From Hormiphora californensis (taxonomy: Eukaryota; Ctenophora; Tentaculata; Cydippida; Pleurobrachiidae): a stretch of 64,000 nt of DNA. Positions 1-11,747 of this stretch are shown here, one piece after another. The stretch spans positions 62,501 through 126,500 of the forward strand of contig CM035352.1 in NCBI GenBank assembly GCA_020137815.1, in the 5' to 3' direction. The position numbers and the translations under genes were made by a program. The stretch's first letter is position 1; each line of letters opens with the position of its first letter. Below the pieces are notes generated by a model. That model saw only the letters and a program-made list of their open reading frames with translations. It did not search any database and had not been told where the DNA came from.

Positions 1-550
1 GTGTAATCAGCATTTGAAATGTTGCTGATCATAACAAAAGCCGAACTATTTTTTAACTTGGGGTAAAACCATGGGTGTCAAAAGTTAGCTCTAGGTCTCC
101 TGAGTAACCATCTGGAGACTCTAAGAGATATTTCAAGCCGTTCTCCTGTAATCATTAATCCCGGTGGAGACAATAAATACAATATGGACGTACGTGAGCG
201 CTGGCAGGCTTTTACATGTTATTGTATGTCTCTCACTCTCTCTGGAAAAACCGCACGTGCGGTTGCGCCGCGCGAGATAACTCTTTCTCAAGGCGGAGAA
301 AATAGAGACGCACATTAACGTTATGCATTAAAGTTGAGGTTGTAGGCAATTGCACGTACGTCCATACTCAAATATGTGCTCTACCGGGATTAATGATCAC
401 GGGAGAACGGCTTGAAATATCTCTTAGAGTCTCCAGATGGTTACTCAGGAGACCTAGAGCTAACTTTTGACACCCATGGTTTTACCCCACGTTTAAAGAA
501 AATAGTTCGGTTTTTGTTATGATCAGCAACATTTCAAATGCTGATTACAC
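1..550. mobile_element. Foldback MITE with about 170-bp terminal inverted repeats
   Basis: The first 173 bases reappear as their reverse complement at about 375-550, and both ends share GTGTAATCAGCATTTG. The pairing continues inward through GGACGTACGTG. There is no transposase. It may start left of the window, so a target duplication cannot be checked. Confidence 0.75.
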
Positions 551-590
551 CATGTATGGTGAAAACAGTTTGTGAAAAAGTAACACCTGT

Positions 591-784
591 TTAGAGGTCG
601 AGTCGAGGCACCAAACAGATGTAACAAAAACTGGAACAATTGGGAGGGGTCGATGTAGTTATCGACTCTACTATGGTGCCAAGGTAGCTCAAATCATAGG
701 GCAACCTTTCCGGCCTAGTAATTTCAATTAGTTTTGGTATAATTTGCATAATTTTTGGGTTTTTTTTATATCCATTTAGATATA
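591..784. repeat. Left part of a P/C composite repeat
   Basis: Bases 684-745 carry a recurring motif that includes GGGCAACCTTTCCGGCC and AATTTCAATTAGTTTTGG (family P). The following ATCCATTTAGAT continues at 5953 on the far side of the pogo-like element. The uninterrupted order is seen at 55145-55300, so this is the left half of a split repeat. Confidence 0.7.
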
Positions 785-2136
785 CAGTCGGACCCCGATT
801 TAGTGGCATCCTCGGGGGAACAAAATCCTGCCACTAAATCGGGGTGCCACTAAATCGGGGTGAGCCATATTTGGCCCATAAAAACCTATTTTATGCCCAA
901 AATGCTATACTAAGACTAAAGACACCTCTAACTGTTATATGCAATATTCATGTATTGATGATATGATCATTTCTGATTAGAAATATTATAGAAAACTATA
1001 AAATAAATTTTCAAAAAAATTGTGAAAAATTTTCTAAGTTATACCAGCCCGTCCGATTTGTGTTTCGAATCGGTGCAGCTTCCTGGATGTCCTGTCTAAT
1101 TAGCGGGTTCGAAACGAACCGATACGTGATACCATGCCGAATCGGGGCACTCTAAGCGGGTGAAAATGTATCAAAATTTCAAAATAACTTTTTCTCTCAA
1201 AATTTATGGGGAGCCGGGGGGGGGGTTCAGGATAAATGGTTCGGACGTATATGCCACTTAAGGGGGTGGGTGTTTTTTCAAACTTGCCACTTAGTGTTTT
1301 TCGCTAAATGGTCATTTTTTGGCCAGATTTGGTCAATTTTCGGCCAAATTTGGTCAATTTTCGGTAAAAATTGGGATTCTTCGAGGTGGACCTGAAAAAT
1401 TTTCAATTTTCAAAATTCAAATTTCAATTTTCTCACGCGCGAAAATTTTTTCTGGAAATTTTTTGGTTTTGGTCCCAGAAAACAGCCTAAATTTTGCCAT
1501 TTTTTGGGCAAAAAAGCTAGTTTTTCGGTAAATTTTGGGGGTTTAGGGGTCTATTTGGGGTTTGACCACTAAAAAAACTGATTAAGTGGTCAATTTTAGG
1601 GGGTGGGGGGGTCTTTTTGGATTTTGACCACTTAAGCAATTTTTAGGCATATACGTCCGACGGGTACCGGACAGAAACTCGAACGGACGATAACTCGAAC
1701 TCGAACTCGAAAATTTCGGACTATAACTCACTTTTGAAAATGTCGAATTTAGGTGAGTTATAGTCCGGATCAGGTGACTTTCTGTCCGCCCCACTGTTTA
1801 GCACTATTTACGGTGAGTTAGAGTCCGGGCGGACACTAACTCACCTATTCGAGTTGTGGGGGCCAAGGTGAGTTTCTGTCCGCTAAAAATGTCGAAATTC
1901 GACTTTTTGTCCGCCCTCTAAACTCACAAATTCGGACTACAACTCACTTTCGGTAGACAGGGGGAACAAGAGTGACAGGGAAAGGGCGGGAAAATATGTG
2001 AGTTTTTGTCCGCTTAAATAGCGAATTTCGATTTTCTGTCCGGACTAGAACTCACTTCATGCATAGAGAGAAAAAGGCGGGAAGACATGGCGGCGTCGTT
2101 GGCAGAGAGAGGGATGCAAAGTTGTAGAGAGAGCCT

Positions 2137-2172
<36 letters not shown>

Positions 2173-2687
2173 AGAAAGGGCGGGCTAGTTCAGTTCTCGT
2201 TGTTCACTCATACATTGGTTGAGCTCTGCTTCTCTTTGTCTCTCTAGCTCCCGGGCTTAATCCCCATCTCGGATCTCTCATCCAATGAGTCATCCAATGA
2301 GTCATCGTTCATCACCTGCAGTGGTCTGTATCTCCTCTCCAATCTGTTCCCAACCAGCCTAGCTGCATGCTGCAGCTGCTCTCCTACTCAGTGACTCACC
2401 TATCCTTCACTCGACAATCTATCACACCGTTCAAAGAGGAAGAGAGATGGAGAGACAAAGAGAGATGGAGAGACAAAGAGAGCTGTTCATCACTCGCAGT
2501 GGTTTTTTCTCCTCTCCAATCTGTTCCCGACCTGCCTATAGCTACCCACCTATCCTCGACAATCTATCACAGCGAGACCTACTGATTGTGGATCCTTCCT
2601 CCTTATCGACACCATACCCACTATGCAATTACGACTCAAAACTTCTCTCTACTGAGTCCAGTCCGATCCTATAATATGACTCCATCA

Positions 2688-3455
2688 CAGGGGTGGCGGA
2701 ACAAGGGGGGCAGCCGGGGCTATGGCCCCATGTAAAATTTTACCTACCAGGGGCAGCTGGGGCCACTTTCACCGAGACTTTTTCTAACGCTAGGTAAACA
2801 TTTGGCGTTGTATGAGGCTGGCCCAGGATTATGTTCTAAACCGTTTCGTATTACGCTAAACAGAAATTCTGGTAGAAGCAGTTTGTCATACGAGGTGGGA
2901 TAGAGCGGTAGACATCGATCTAATGAGGGTTCGTCTATGATATGTGTGCGTGAGCTAGCCATTCGCCTGAAAGTAATTTATTCTTGAATTGTGATTTAAC
3001 ATTTGCACGACAATGAAACGCTTCTTAGTCAAAGTTGCTCCTCCGTCAGTTCAACCTCCTGCTTCCCTACCTCTCAGTTCAAACCATGAGCATACTGATC
3101 AACCAGTCAGAACGCCAACTCCTCCACTAACTCCTCCACCTACGCCACCAGTTCCCCCTACTCCGCCAGTTCCACCTACACTACCAACTTCTCCTTCATC
3201 ACCCAACGAGTCTTCATGCAGCCTGGATCGATTTTGAGGGTGCTGTTCCTTACTGTTATGTATTATATTATCATATTTTGACTAATGGATTTAAGAACAA
3301 AAAAAACTTTGTTTTTCAATTTGATGTATAGAGGATCCTGAAGTTTGGTGAAACTGTGCGCAACTTGAAAAATTTGAAAATGTCACGTGACCGGTCACGT
3401 GATCAAAATATCTGAAAGTGGCCCCAGCTGAGAAAAATATCTTCCGCCATGCCTG
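2688..3455 (+). mobile_element. Non-autonomous hAT element with 8-bp TSD
   Basis: The ends are CAGGGGTGGCGGAAC and TTCCGCCATGCCTG, an imperfect terminal inverted repeat of hAT type. CTCCATCA is present on both sides (2680-2687 and 3456-3463). Copy 2 of the surrounding duplication contains CTCCATCA once at the equivalent place near 4918, an internal empty site. The insertion therefore came after the duplication or went into one copy. Confidence 0.9.
3013..3237 (+). pseudogene. hAT transposase N-terminal remnant
   Basis: A 74-codon frame inside the hAT element begins MKRFLVK and continues into a Pro/Thr/Ser-rich stretch with repeated PPTPPVP before a stop. A lysine- and phenylalanine-rich start of this kind is common in ZMYM/hAT transposases, where a TTF-type zinc finger and an RNase-H-like catalytic core follow; neither is present. 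I infer a deletion derivative that kept the first coding exon. The proline-rich part could also be a chance frame, so the identification is moderate. Confidence 0.4.
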
Positions 3456-3483
3456 CTCCATCATCTGTTTCTGAAGAGCAGCA

Positions 3484-4375
3484 CGTATATGCCACTTAAG
3501 GGGGTGGGTGTTTTTTCAAACTTGCCACTTAGTGTTTTTCGCTAAATGGTCATTTTTTGGCCAGATTTGGTCAATTTTCGGCCAAATTTGGTCAATTTTC
3601 GGTAAAAATTGGGATTCTTCGAGGTGGACCTGAAAAATTTTCAATTTTCAAAATTCAAATTTCAATTTTCTCACGCGCGAAAATTTTTTCTGGAAATTTT
3701 TTGGTTTTGGTCCCAGAAAACAGCCTAAATTTTGCCATTTTTTGGGCAAAAAAGCTAGTTTTTCGGTAAATTTTGGGGGTTTAGGGGTCTATTTGGGGTT
3801 TGACCACTAAAAAAACTGATTAAGTGGTCAATTTTAGGGGGTGGGGGGGGTCTTTTTGGATTTTGACCACTTAAGCAATTTTTAGGCATATACGTCCGAC
3901 GGGTACCGGACAGAAACTCGAACGGACGATAACTCGAACTCGAACTCGAAAATTTCGGACTATAACTCACTTTTGAAAATGTCGAATTTAGGTGAGTTAT
4001 AGTCCGGATCAGGTGACTTTCTGTCCGCCCCACTGTTTAGCACTATTTACGGTGAGTTAGAGTCCGGGCGGACACTAACTCACCTATTCGAGTTGTGGGG
4101 GCCAAGGTGAGTTTCTGTCCGCTAAAAATGTCGAAATTCGACTTTTTGTCCGCCCTCTAAACTCACAAATTCGGACTACAACTCACTTTCGGTAGACAGG
4201 GGGAACAAGAGTGACAGGGAAAGGGCGGGAAAATATGTGAGTTTTTGTCCGCTTAAATAGCGAATTTCGATTTTCTGTCCGGACTAGAACTCACTTCATG
4301 CATAGAGAGAAAAAGGCGGGAAGACATGGCGGCGTCGTTGGCAGAGAGAGGGATGCAAAGTTGTAGAGAGAGCCT

Positions 4376-4409
<34 letters not shown>

Positions 4410-4946
4410 AGAAAGGGCGGGCTAGTTCAGTTCTCGTTGTTCACTCATACATTGGTTGAGCTCTGCTTCTCTTTGTCTCTCTAGCTCCCGGGCTTAATCC
4501 CCATCTCGGATCTCTCATCCAATGAGTCATCCAATGAGTCATCGTTCATCACCTGCAGTGGTCTGTATCTCCTCTCCAATCTGTTCCCAACCAGCCTAGC
4601 TGCATGCTGCAGCTGCTCTCCTACTCAGTGACTCACCTATCCTTCACTCGACAATCTATCACACCGTTCAAAGAGGAAGAGAGATGGAGAGACAAAGAGA
4701 GATGGAGAGACAAAGAGAGCTGTTCATCACTCGCAGTGGTTTTTTCTCCTCTCCAATCTGTTCCCGACCTGCCTATAGCTACCCACCTATCCTCGACAAT
4801 CTATCACAGCGAGACCTACTGATTGTGGATCCTTCCTCCTTATCGACACCATACCCACTATGCAATTACGACTCAAAACTTCTCTCTACTGAGTCCAGTC
4901 CGATCCTATAATATGACTCCATCATCTGTTTCTGAAGAGCAGCACG
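3484..4946. repeat. Tandem duplication, copy 2 (uninterrupted)
   Basis: This is the same unit as copy 1 without the hAT insertion. It ends at AGCAGCACG, which in copy 1 joins straight into the start of copy 2. A purine-rich stretch (4947-5060) and a 100-bp unassigned segment follow. Confidence 0.85.
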
Positions 4947-5159
4947 GAGAGAGGGAAAGAGGGAAAGAGAGAGCGAGAGAGAAAAAGAGAGAGGAAGGGA
5001 GGTAGAGATAGAGAGAGGGAAAGAGAGATATGAAGGGAGATAGAGAAAGGGATGGGAGATGGGTTTTACAGTGTATTTATGTCAACCACTCAACTTGTTT
5101 CTCTTGTAATTATGATAGCTAGCACAAAAAAAACTCAAAACTCCTGTTTGTAAACCTAT

Positions 5160-5512
5160 TTCATTGGCCGGACAGAAACTCACCTGCCATGGAAAATGAA
5201 AATGTCACCAGAATTTTCGACATTTTCGTAGTTTTAGCAAGTGAGTTTCTGTCCGCCAACTCGAAACAAAATTCGAGTTATTGTCCGCATAACTCACCTA
5301 GGTGAGTTTAAATTTCGAGATTTTGTCCTAGCTATCGACTTTTTGTCCTAGCAAAAAGTCGAAAATAATGCGGACAGAAAGTCACCAGAAAAAAAAAGTA
5401 GACGCCAATTTTCGGACAATAACTCACTTTCGAGTTACTGTCCAGGTGAGTTACAGTCCTAAAGCCCGTCCGACCACTTAATCCTGAACCCCCCCCCCCC
5501 GGGGGAGCACCG
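5160..5512. repeat. Degenerate GAGTT...GTCC motif field
   Basis: Variants such as GTGAGTTTCTGTCCGC, GAGTTATTGTCC and GGACAATAACTCAC recur in both orientations every 20-40 bases. The same vocabulary fills 1660-2060, 3897-4300 and 15560-15925. The right edge has a C-run and the string TTCAGGATTAAGTGGTCGG in reverse, mirroring 1210-1246, so this is the far arm of the nested element. No gene is visible. Confidence 0.6.
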
Positions 5513-5870
5513 ATCAAAGCATTGACAATCGTACTGTAAAATTTTGCAAAAAAAGTTTTAAATTTTTATAGGTATACCAGCCACGTCCGAATCGTGTTTC
5601 GTATCGGTGCATCTTATCGCATGTCCTGCTTCTAATTAGACGGTTCGGAACGAATCGAAACGTGATCCCCATCGAATCGAAATTTTGACGCTTGGTGAAC
5701 TTATGATTCAATGGCCCCATGGGATCACGTATCAATTCGTTCCAAACCGTCTAATTAGCAGCAGGACATGCGATAAGATTCACTGATTCGAAACACGATT
5801 CGGACGTGGCTGGTATTCCTTTGAAAAATTTTCAAAAAATTTTCAAAAAAAAATTCACAAAAAAAATTCA
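5513..5870. repeat. Inverted repeat inside the pogo-like element
   Basis: The stretch with TATACCAGCCACGTCCGAAT, then CATGTCCTGC and TCTAATTAGACGGTTCGGAA, is mirrored at about 5720-5815. A diverged single copy lies at 1040-1145. Short A- and T-rich spacers surround it, and there is no coding signal. Confidence 0.6.
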
Positions 5871-5952
5871 GAAAAGTTTTTGGGGGAAAAAAATCCTGCC
5901 ACTAAATCGGGGTGCCACTAAATCGGGGGCCACTAAATCGGGGTCCGACTGT

Positions 5953-6075
5953 AGTAGAACAGGTATGGAGAAGATGGAATGAAAATTGAAAATTTTTCAT
6001 TTTGACGTCACGACATTATGACGTCATATCATCGGGATTACCTAGATGAAGAACTGACCAAGTCTGAGATCGATT
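5953..6075. repeat. Right part of the P/C composite repeat
   Basis: The segment GTAGAACAGG, then TGACGTCA-like strings, then TCGGGATTACCTAGATGAAG matches 55255-55410 and, in reverse, 25990-26150. It resumes the repeat left off at 784. Confidence 0.65.
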
Positions 6076-6813
6076 GACGTCTAAACAACGTCTCGCGATT
6101 CAGAATCAAATACCGTCTAGTCACTTCTCACATATCACTTATCAGTTTCGTTTGAAAAGCTCGCTCCTGATAGTTTTTTGATCTTGCACCGTTGTACACG
6201 CGAACGAGCATGGCCTCCAAGTTGGATCGTGCCTTCACTATCTGGCAGAATAGCGGCCCGGATAACAAAGCTACTAATGCTGAATACAGCAGGCTGGAGA
6301 TGTCCATCGTACCTACCTTGAGACGAGTCGGTGGGTACCCTGACCCTAACAAGGAAGGTGGCACGTTTGACCCGAACAAGCTGACCACCACCTATCTCTC
6401 AACTATAGATACCAACAAGAAAGTTAGTTTAATTTCTGATATGGCGGGCTTGCTTTGGTATCGTGCTCTCCCTCTCAGTCGGTTAGCTAAGAAGAACTTG
6501 TCAGATGACATGCGATCGGTTCAGAACAGTTCTGTGTGTAGCGATGAATCAAAAGAGAAGGTAGAGAAGCTTATGGAGCATCTGGACCACACCCGTACGG
6601 TGGCAGATTCCGGCCAAGTGTTTTTTAGTCAAGTGAAATGTTTTTGCTTGAAGTTTTATAAAAATTTTATTTCAAAATAAAAATTAACATGTCGTTAAAA
6701 TTATTGGCCGGAATCTGCCACGCGAGTGGCAGATCTCGGCCAAGATTCTAAAAAAACCTTGGCCAGAATCTGCCAACCACGTGGCAGATTCCGGCCAACA
6801 AACTTTAACTTAC

Positions 6814-7833
6814 TTAAGGCCAGAGGGGGGGGTCGACCGATTTTTGACCCCCATTTTGGGCCATTTGTGGGGTTACCATCATGTGATAGCGCTTGGCACA
6901 CCGGACCAGATGGATATGACAGAATCGATTTTGCGCGAACGGTCTGGGAGAAAAATGGGGTTAACTTTTGGCCTGAAATCAATGTAAACCCCATTATTCT
7001 AGGACTGGTAGGGTTTGGAACACCCAATCGAGTGTTAAACACTTTGTCTTATCAAGAGGGATCACTCTGCAAAGTTTTACACCATTTGTCCAACTGGTCT
7101 TTGAATTATTTGGGGTTTACAAAATCCGGAAAAATCGACATTATGGCTCCCATATACACCCCATTTTTTCACATGGTTAACCACTTTCTGAGAAAACGGC
7201 TAAGATCTAGACCTTGTCGTTTGGCATACTTGTTCTACAGACCAAGGAGCATGAAACATATGTAGCGATTTTTGATTAAGGCCCTCATTCAAAAATTATG
7301 GGGGTTTACATAATATTTTTCCCGACCAAACATTTGTAAACCCCCATAATTTTTGAATGAGGGCCTTAATCAAAAATCGCTACATATGTTTCATGCTCCT
7401 TGGTCTGTAGAACAAGTATGCCAAACGACAAGGTCTAGATCTTAGCCGTTTTCTCAGAAAGTGGTTAACCATGTGAAAAAATGGGGTGTATATGGGAGCC
7501 ATAATGTCGATTTTTCCGGATTTTGTAAACCCCAAATAATTCAAAGACCAGTTGGACAAATGGTGTAAAACTTTGCAGAGTGATCCCTCTTGATAAGACA
7601 AAGTGTTTAACACTCGATTGGGTGTTCCAAACCCTACCAGTCCTAGAATAATGGGGTTTACATTGATTTCAGGCCAAAAGTTAACCCCAATTTTCTCCCA
7701 GACCGTTCGCGCAAAATCGATTCTGTCATATCCATCTGGTCCGGTGTGCCAAGCGCTATCACATGATGGTAACCCCAAAAATGGCCCAAAATAGGGGTCA
7801 AAAATCGGTCGACCCCCCCCCCTCTGGCCTTAA
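6814..7833. repeat. Near-perfect 1-kb palindrome
   Basis: Both arms run from TTAAGGCC inward for about 500 bases to a centre near 7323. The reading frames on the two arms give the same 130-residue translation with one visible difference, so the arms are almost identical. I read those frames as non-coding shadows of the palindrome. Confidence 0.9.
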
Positions 7834-8061
7834 AGGTCCCCCCAAACTACTATGTCCCTTGCTGCGCGCGACCGGATTTTAGACGGCCATAGCTCCACCC
7901 CCTGATAAGATAGAGACTTGAAATTTGTTTTGTGAGGAGATCATGTCGAGTTCTTCCTACAAAACAAATTTCAAGTCTCTATCTCATCAGAGAGTGGAGT
8001 TATGACCCTGGGAAATTTTACAAAACCCGAGTGAGGGACATAGTAGTTTGGGGTGTACTTT
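7834..8061. mobile_element. MITE family J, copy 1
   Basis: The ends contain CAAACTACTATGTCCCT and its reverse complement. The inner part holds AAATTTGTTTTGT and its mirror. Other copies lie at 35703-35932 and 51596-51811, with a truncated one at 40938-41062. Confidence 0.85.
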
Positions 8062-8084
8062 ATATCAAAGCGAAAACCGCTGTA

Positions 8085-8267
8085 CCGGACTAATTTTGAT
8101 ACGCTGAATCACGTGAGCAACTTTTCCAATCCCTCGGAGGTCGGGATAGTGTCCTAATTGAGCAATTAAGGCCAATTAGACCCAATCATACTAAATTAAG
8201 GCAAATTCCCGACCTCGGAGGGCTTGGAAAAGTTGCTTACGTGATTCAGCGTATCAAAATTAGTCGG
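8085..8267. repeat. Inverted repeat with about 60-bp arms
   Basis: CCGGACTAATTTTGATACGC through CCCTCGGAGGTCGGGA is mirrored at 8208-8267, with an AT-rich loop. This is probably another small foldback MITE. Confidence 0.75.
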
Positions 8268-9266
8268 AAAAGTGCCTTCACATAAGCGTCTATCGTTTCC
8301 AGGTGAAAAGTTGTAAGTGGGGTCAATTATACCCTATTATGCTCAAAAAATATTTCACTTGATTGAAAAAAACTCTTTGCCGGAATCTGCCACCGTACAC
8401 CCGAGACCGTCTTGACAGTGCTACAGATTTGTTATTAGAACGTGATTCTAAGATCATTGAACTGCAATCAGAGATCAGTGCCCTGAAAGACTCGATCATA
8501 TCCATGAAAGATACCATGATAGAGATCAGAAGAGCGTAACCGCTGTACAGACAGTTGTAATGGACGAGATTCAGAACTACGCCAGAAGACCAGCTAAGTG
8601 ACAGTACTTTAGTCAAGGATCTATTTGGACATTTGTCTGAAGCACCAGTGTTATCAGAGGTGGCACGACTTGGTAAAAGAGGTGGTGAGGGAGTTCGGCC
8701 AGTATGGGTAGTGCTGAGGAACAGAGAGATTGCTAGGAATATTTTGGGGAAATCAGCGACGCTGAAGGACTATGACCAGTATCAGTCAGTGTTTGTTGCA
8801 TCGGACAGATCAGTAGAAGAGAGAGCAGAGAGAAAATAATAAGTTACTAAACTGAGAGAGAGAGAAGAGAAAATGAACCTGATAAAGTGTGGAGGATTAG
8901 AAGAGGCTATATTGTAGAGAGTGAGACGTGAGAAGTGTTGCGAGAGATTAGAGAGATAGAGATTGATGAGTTAACTTTTTGAGATACGGATTTGTTTTAT
9001 GTTTTATAATTTTGTTATGGTTTTCAGTTTTGTAAAGATGCATAGGATTACCTACAACTATGGCTCATGCAACTATGGCTCATAGAAATGTGATCTGATT
9101 AGGTTCTATGAGCCAAAGCTAGTGAGAGTGAGAGGGACACATGAGTGACACGTGAGTGGCACGTGAGAGATCGACTCATATAATATTGAATGAGCACAAT
9201 ATGAATAATGAGCACAAATGTAAACGATTTACATAATAATAAATCTAATATTACATAATTAAAATT

Positions 9267-11525
9267 ACACTATCAGTTCATCTTGGATATTTAAATGGTA
9301 AAAGGGGTCCTTCTTTGGACAGTTCAGGTTTTCACGTGATGTACCTCCTTAAGATGGTTGTTAAATCTATGTCGGGGGTCTCAGCCGCCTGGGCTTTGCA
9401 TACTAGACGCACGAAAAATCTCATAGGATCTGATTTAGTAAGTGTATGTTAGGATATCCATCTTCACTGACTAGGATTTACGACATCACAATCTCAATAA
9501 CTCCCGTCTCACCGCCAACTTCTCTACTTTTCCATACTGGGGGATTAAATCCTCAACACCAAACGACTCTAGGAGAACAACAGGGTAAGAGTTTAAACAG
9601 AACGAGAAATTTATAAGACTGAAGACAGCGGGAGTATGACTTTTATAAGTTTGAATCGGCCTGATCACATACCTAAAAGAACTCGACTAGCGATACAACC
9701 GCCTGCCTTCGAACGATACCGTACTAAGATGATCTGCATTCATTAGTTACTGATAGTGTACAGGCTCCCTAATCCAGTACTATACATTTGAATCTTGCCC
9801 GTAGTGACACGGTACAGCATGACACAATGGATCGTCTTCACTATCTGAGAATAGTCCAGTCGATATAAAACTACACTATCGTTCAATCGGAGTTGAGATG
9901 TAAGGTCCTTTTGGACAGTGTCATAGACCTTTTACCTATAAAGAAGCACTCCTTAACCGACATCAAATACCAACCTACTTCATACTCTACCCCCGAAGTT
10001 ATCATATCAGATCCAGTAAAGCCTTCCATGGTTCTGATTTCGAAATGTCAAGGTAGGTTACCCTAAGAAATTGCAATGGCTAGTTTGATCATTCTGTGTG
10101 TCCAATAATCACAGAGTAGCTCTGTCCAAATTATCGGACTCTGCCACACCCTGTCGGGGCAGATCCGCCATGCTGATTTAAAAGCCCATTGTGAAGTTTT
10201 CATGGGGTTTAAAAATTTGGTAGTTAAGAGAAATTAACGTAGTGCGGTTAAAATTATGCCAGTAAAGCTGGCACCAGGGTCACATACTAAAATCCATGCT
10301 AGTACATCCTCAAATTAATTTGTTTAAAGCAGTGCTGAAAAGCCCGAAAGTGACGTCGATAACAATTATAGCTAGTGAATCCACTAACAAATTCTAATGA
10401 GCGGGATGGATATGTGACAGTGTCACATATCCACCCCCCTCACTGACACGATTCTGGGATGCGTCATTAGCAGAGTGAAACGATACGAGATACGATACTT
10501 ATGATTCGGGGGAGCTCATTAGCAGTGTGAGACGATACGGTATGTGGAACATGATTCGGGAGAAGCTTATTAGGAGTGTTAGACGATATGAGACACGATT
10601 CGGAGAATGTTTTATCGCTCTTTCTATCTAACTCTATCTCTTTTTGTCAATTATCTTGAGAACCAGATGAGATACCTACCCATGATACTAATGCAAGGAA
10701 GCTACAAACTTTGGTGCCCTTACTTTTGTCCATACTCCTTTTCCTTTTTTATCTGGATGTCGACTCAGCCCCGTTGTTTTTAGGGGGATATGTTGTTGTT
10801 TTAGATGGAATGGTTTGAATTTGGTCTGTTTGGCAAGACTCGAAAATAAATAAAACCCAACGCATTCCATCTACACCACCCAACCGTCTGGCACTAAACT
10901 CACCAAGTGTGTAGCGTCAGCTCGCATTTCTCTCATCTGGTTCTCAAGTCCAAGATAACTGACAAAAAGAGATGGAGATAGATATAGATAGATAGAAAGA
11001 GCGATAAAACATTCTCCGAATCGTGTTTCATTTTATCGTCTAACACTTCTAATAAGCTTCCCCGAATCATGTTCCACGTCCTGTATCGTCTCACACTGCT
11101 AATGAGCTCCCCCGAATCATAAGTTTCGTATCTCGTATCGTTTCACTCTGCTAATGACGCATCCCAGAATCGTGTCAGTGAGGGGGGTGGATATGTGACA
11201 GTGTCACATATCCATCCCGCTCATTAGAATTTGATTAGTGGATTCACTAGCTATAATTGTTATCGACGTCACTAACAACACTACAACGTTCAACGAGTAC
11301 CGGGAGGTTTTGGAAGAGTGAAAGATCAAAAACTTTAGCCAGGCAATTTCTGGGAACATCCTACCTATACTACTTTCTCGAAAATCAGACCTGTTGGAGA
11401 GTTTTTTACTGTGGATCCTGATAGTGATAATGCAAGGCGGCTGTTTAGTACCTACCCGATCATATGAACTGTCCAAAGAAGGACCCCTTTTACCGTTTAA
11501 ATATCCAAGATGAACTGATAGTGTA
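9267..11525. repeat. Outer inverted pair inside the MULE
   Basis: Bases 9267-9326 (ACACTATCAGTTCATCTTGG onward) are the reverse complement of 11465-11525, and they enclose the foldback at 10350-11272. Bases 9327-10349 between them show no gene I can support and only short broken frames. Confidence 0.7.
10350..11272. mobile_element. Foldback element with repeated subterminal motif
   Basis: GTGACGTCGATAAC at the left is mirrored at the right, and about 330-bp arms pair. Each arm repeats a unit of about 55 bp built from GATTCGG, CATTAGCAG and CGATAC. The arms also carry the palindrome GGATATGTGACAGTGTCACA. The centre (10680-10940) is unique and non-coding. Confidence 0.8.
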
Positions 11526-11747
11526 ATCATACTACTTACTAAGCAAATTGTGTGACACATGTCACCTAGCAACTACACTTGCACGTGCAATTATTAGAGG
11601 GACTTGGAGATCTCTCTCCCGGTTGCAGTTGGGTACCAAGGGGAAATTCAATTCTGCACGTGCATTCTTTTACTTCTGTCCTGATGTCTAGCTCTTCCAC
11701 CCTAAGCGCTATTCAGCAACGTTTATCTAGGTCTGCAGCTGTGAACT

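Larger units (their letters stand above)
1246..3483. repeat. Tandem duplication, copy 1 (interrupted by hAT)
   Basis: This unit recurs 2238 bases downstream with almost no differences. One visible difference is a G-run one base longer in copy 2. Without the 768-bp hAT insertion and its 8-bp duplication the unit is about 1.46 kb. It includes a (GA)n tract near 2140-2168 and many short GAGTT...GTCC motifs. The chance reading frames in it have no recognisable product. Confidence 0.85.
785..5951. mobile_element. pogo/Tigger-like composite element, TA flanked
   Basis: The left end reads TA then CAGTCGGACCCCGATTTA, and the right end is its reverse complement followed by TA. TA duplication and CAGTCG-type ends fit the pogo/Tc1-mariner superfamily. 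The interior holds inverted segments (1005-1247 against 5465-5870), a tandem duplication and a hAT element, and shows no pogo transposase. The repeat at 55245-55256 is an uninterrupted paralogue of the target. Short relatives with the same ends lie at 59937-60019 and 62988-63050. Confidence 0.7.
6596..8397. mobile_element. TIR element inserted in the ORF1-like gene
   Basis: The left end TACGGTGGCAGATTCCGGCC is the reverse complement of the right end. CACCCG occurs on both sides (6590-6595 and 8398-8403). Deleting the element and one duplication rejoins the host reading frame, which supports these borders. The GGCAGATTCCGGCC motif also repeats internally at about 6708-6800. The interior holds a 1-kb palindrome, a small MITE and another inverted repeat, and no transposase. 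Confidence 0.8.
6192..8839 (+). pseudogene. LINE ORF1-like gene, interrupted
   Basis: Codons run from the ATG at 6192 to 6595. Removing the insertion 6596-8397 plus one CACCCG copy restores the frame into a helical, heptad-like stretch (LLLERDSKIIELQSEISALK). A stop follows (near 8539) and then frame changes. The segment EIQNYARR and a later block with RPVWVVLRN and FVASDRSVEERAERK resemble the coiled coil, the linker before the RNA-binding domain and the C-terminal domain of LINE ORF1 proteins, which bind element RNA in the cytoplasm. No endonuclease or reverse transcriptase follows. I call it a dead ORF1; the exact clade cannot be named. Confidence 0.5.

Noticed and set aside
6726-7778. Matching 179- and 132-codon frames on opposite strands
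   Set aside because: They are the two arms of the palindrome. No known domain is seen, and the similarity comes from the inverted repeat.
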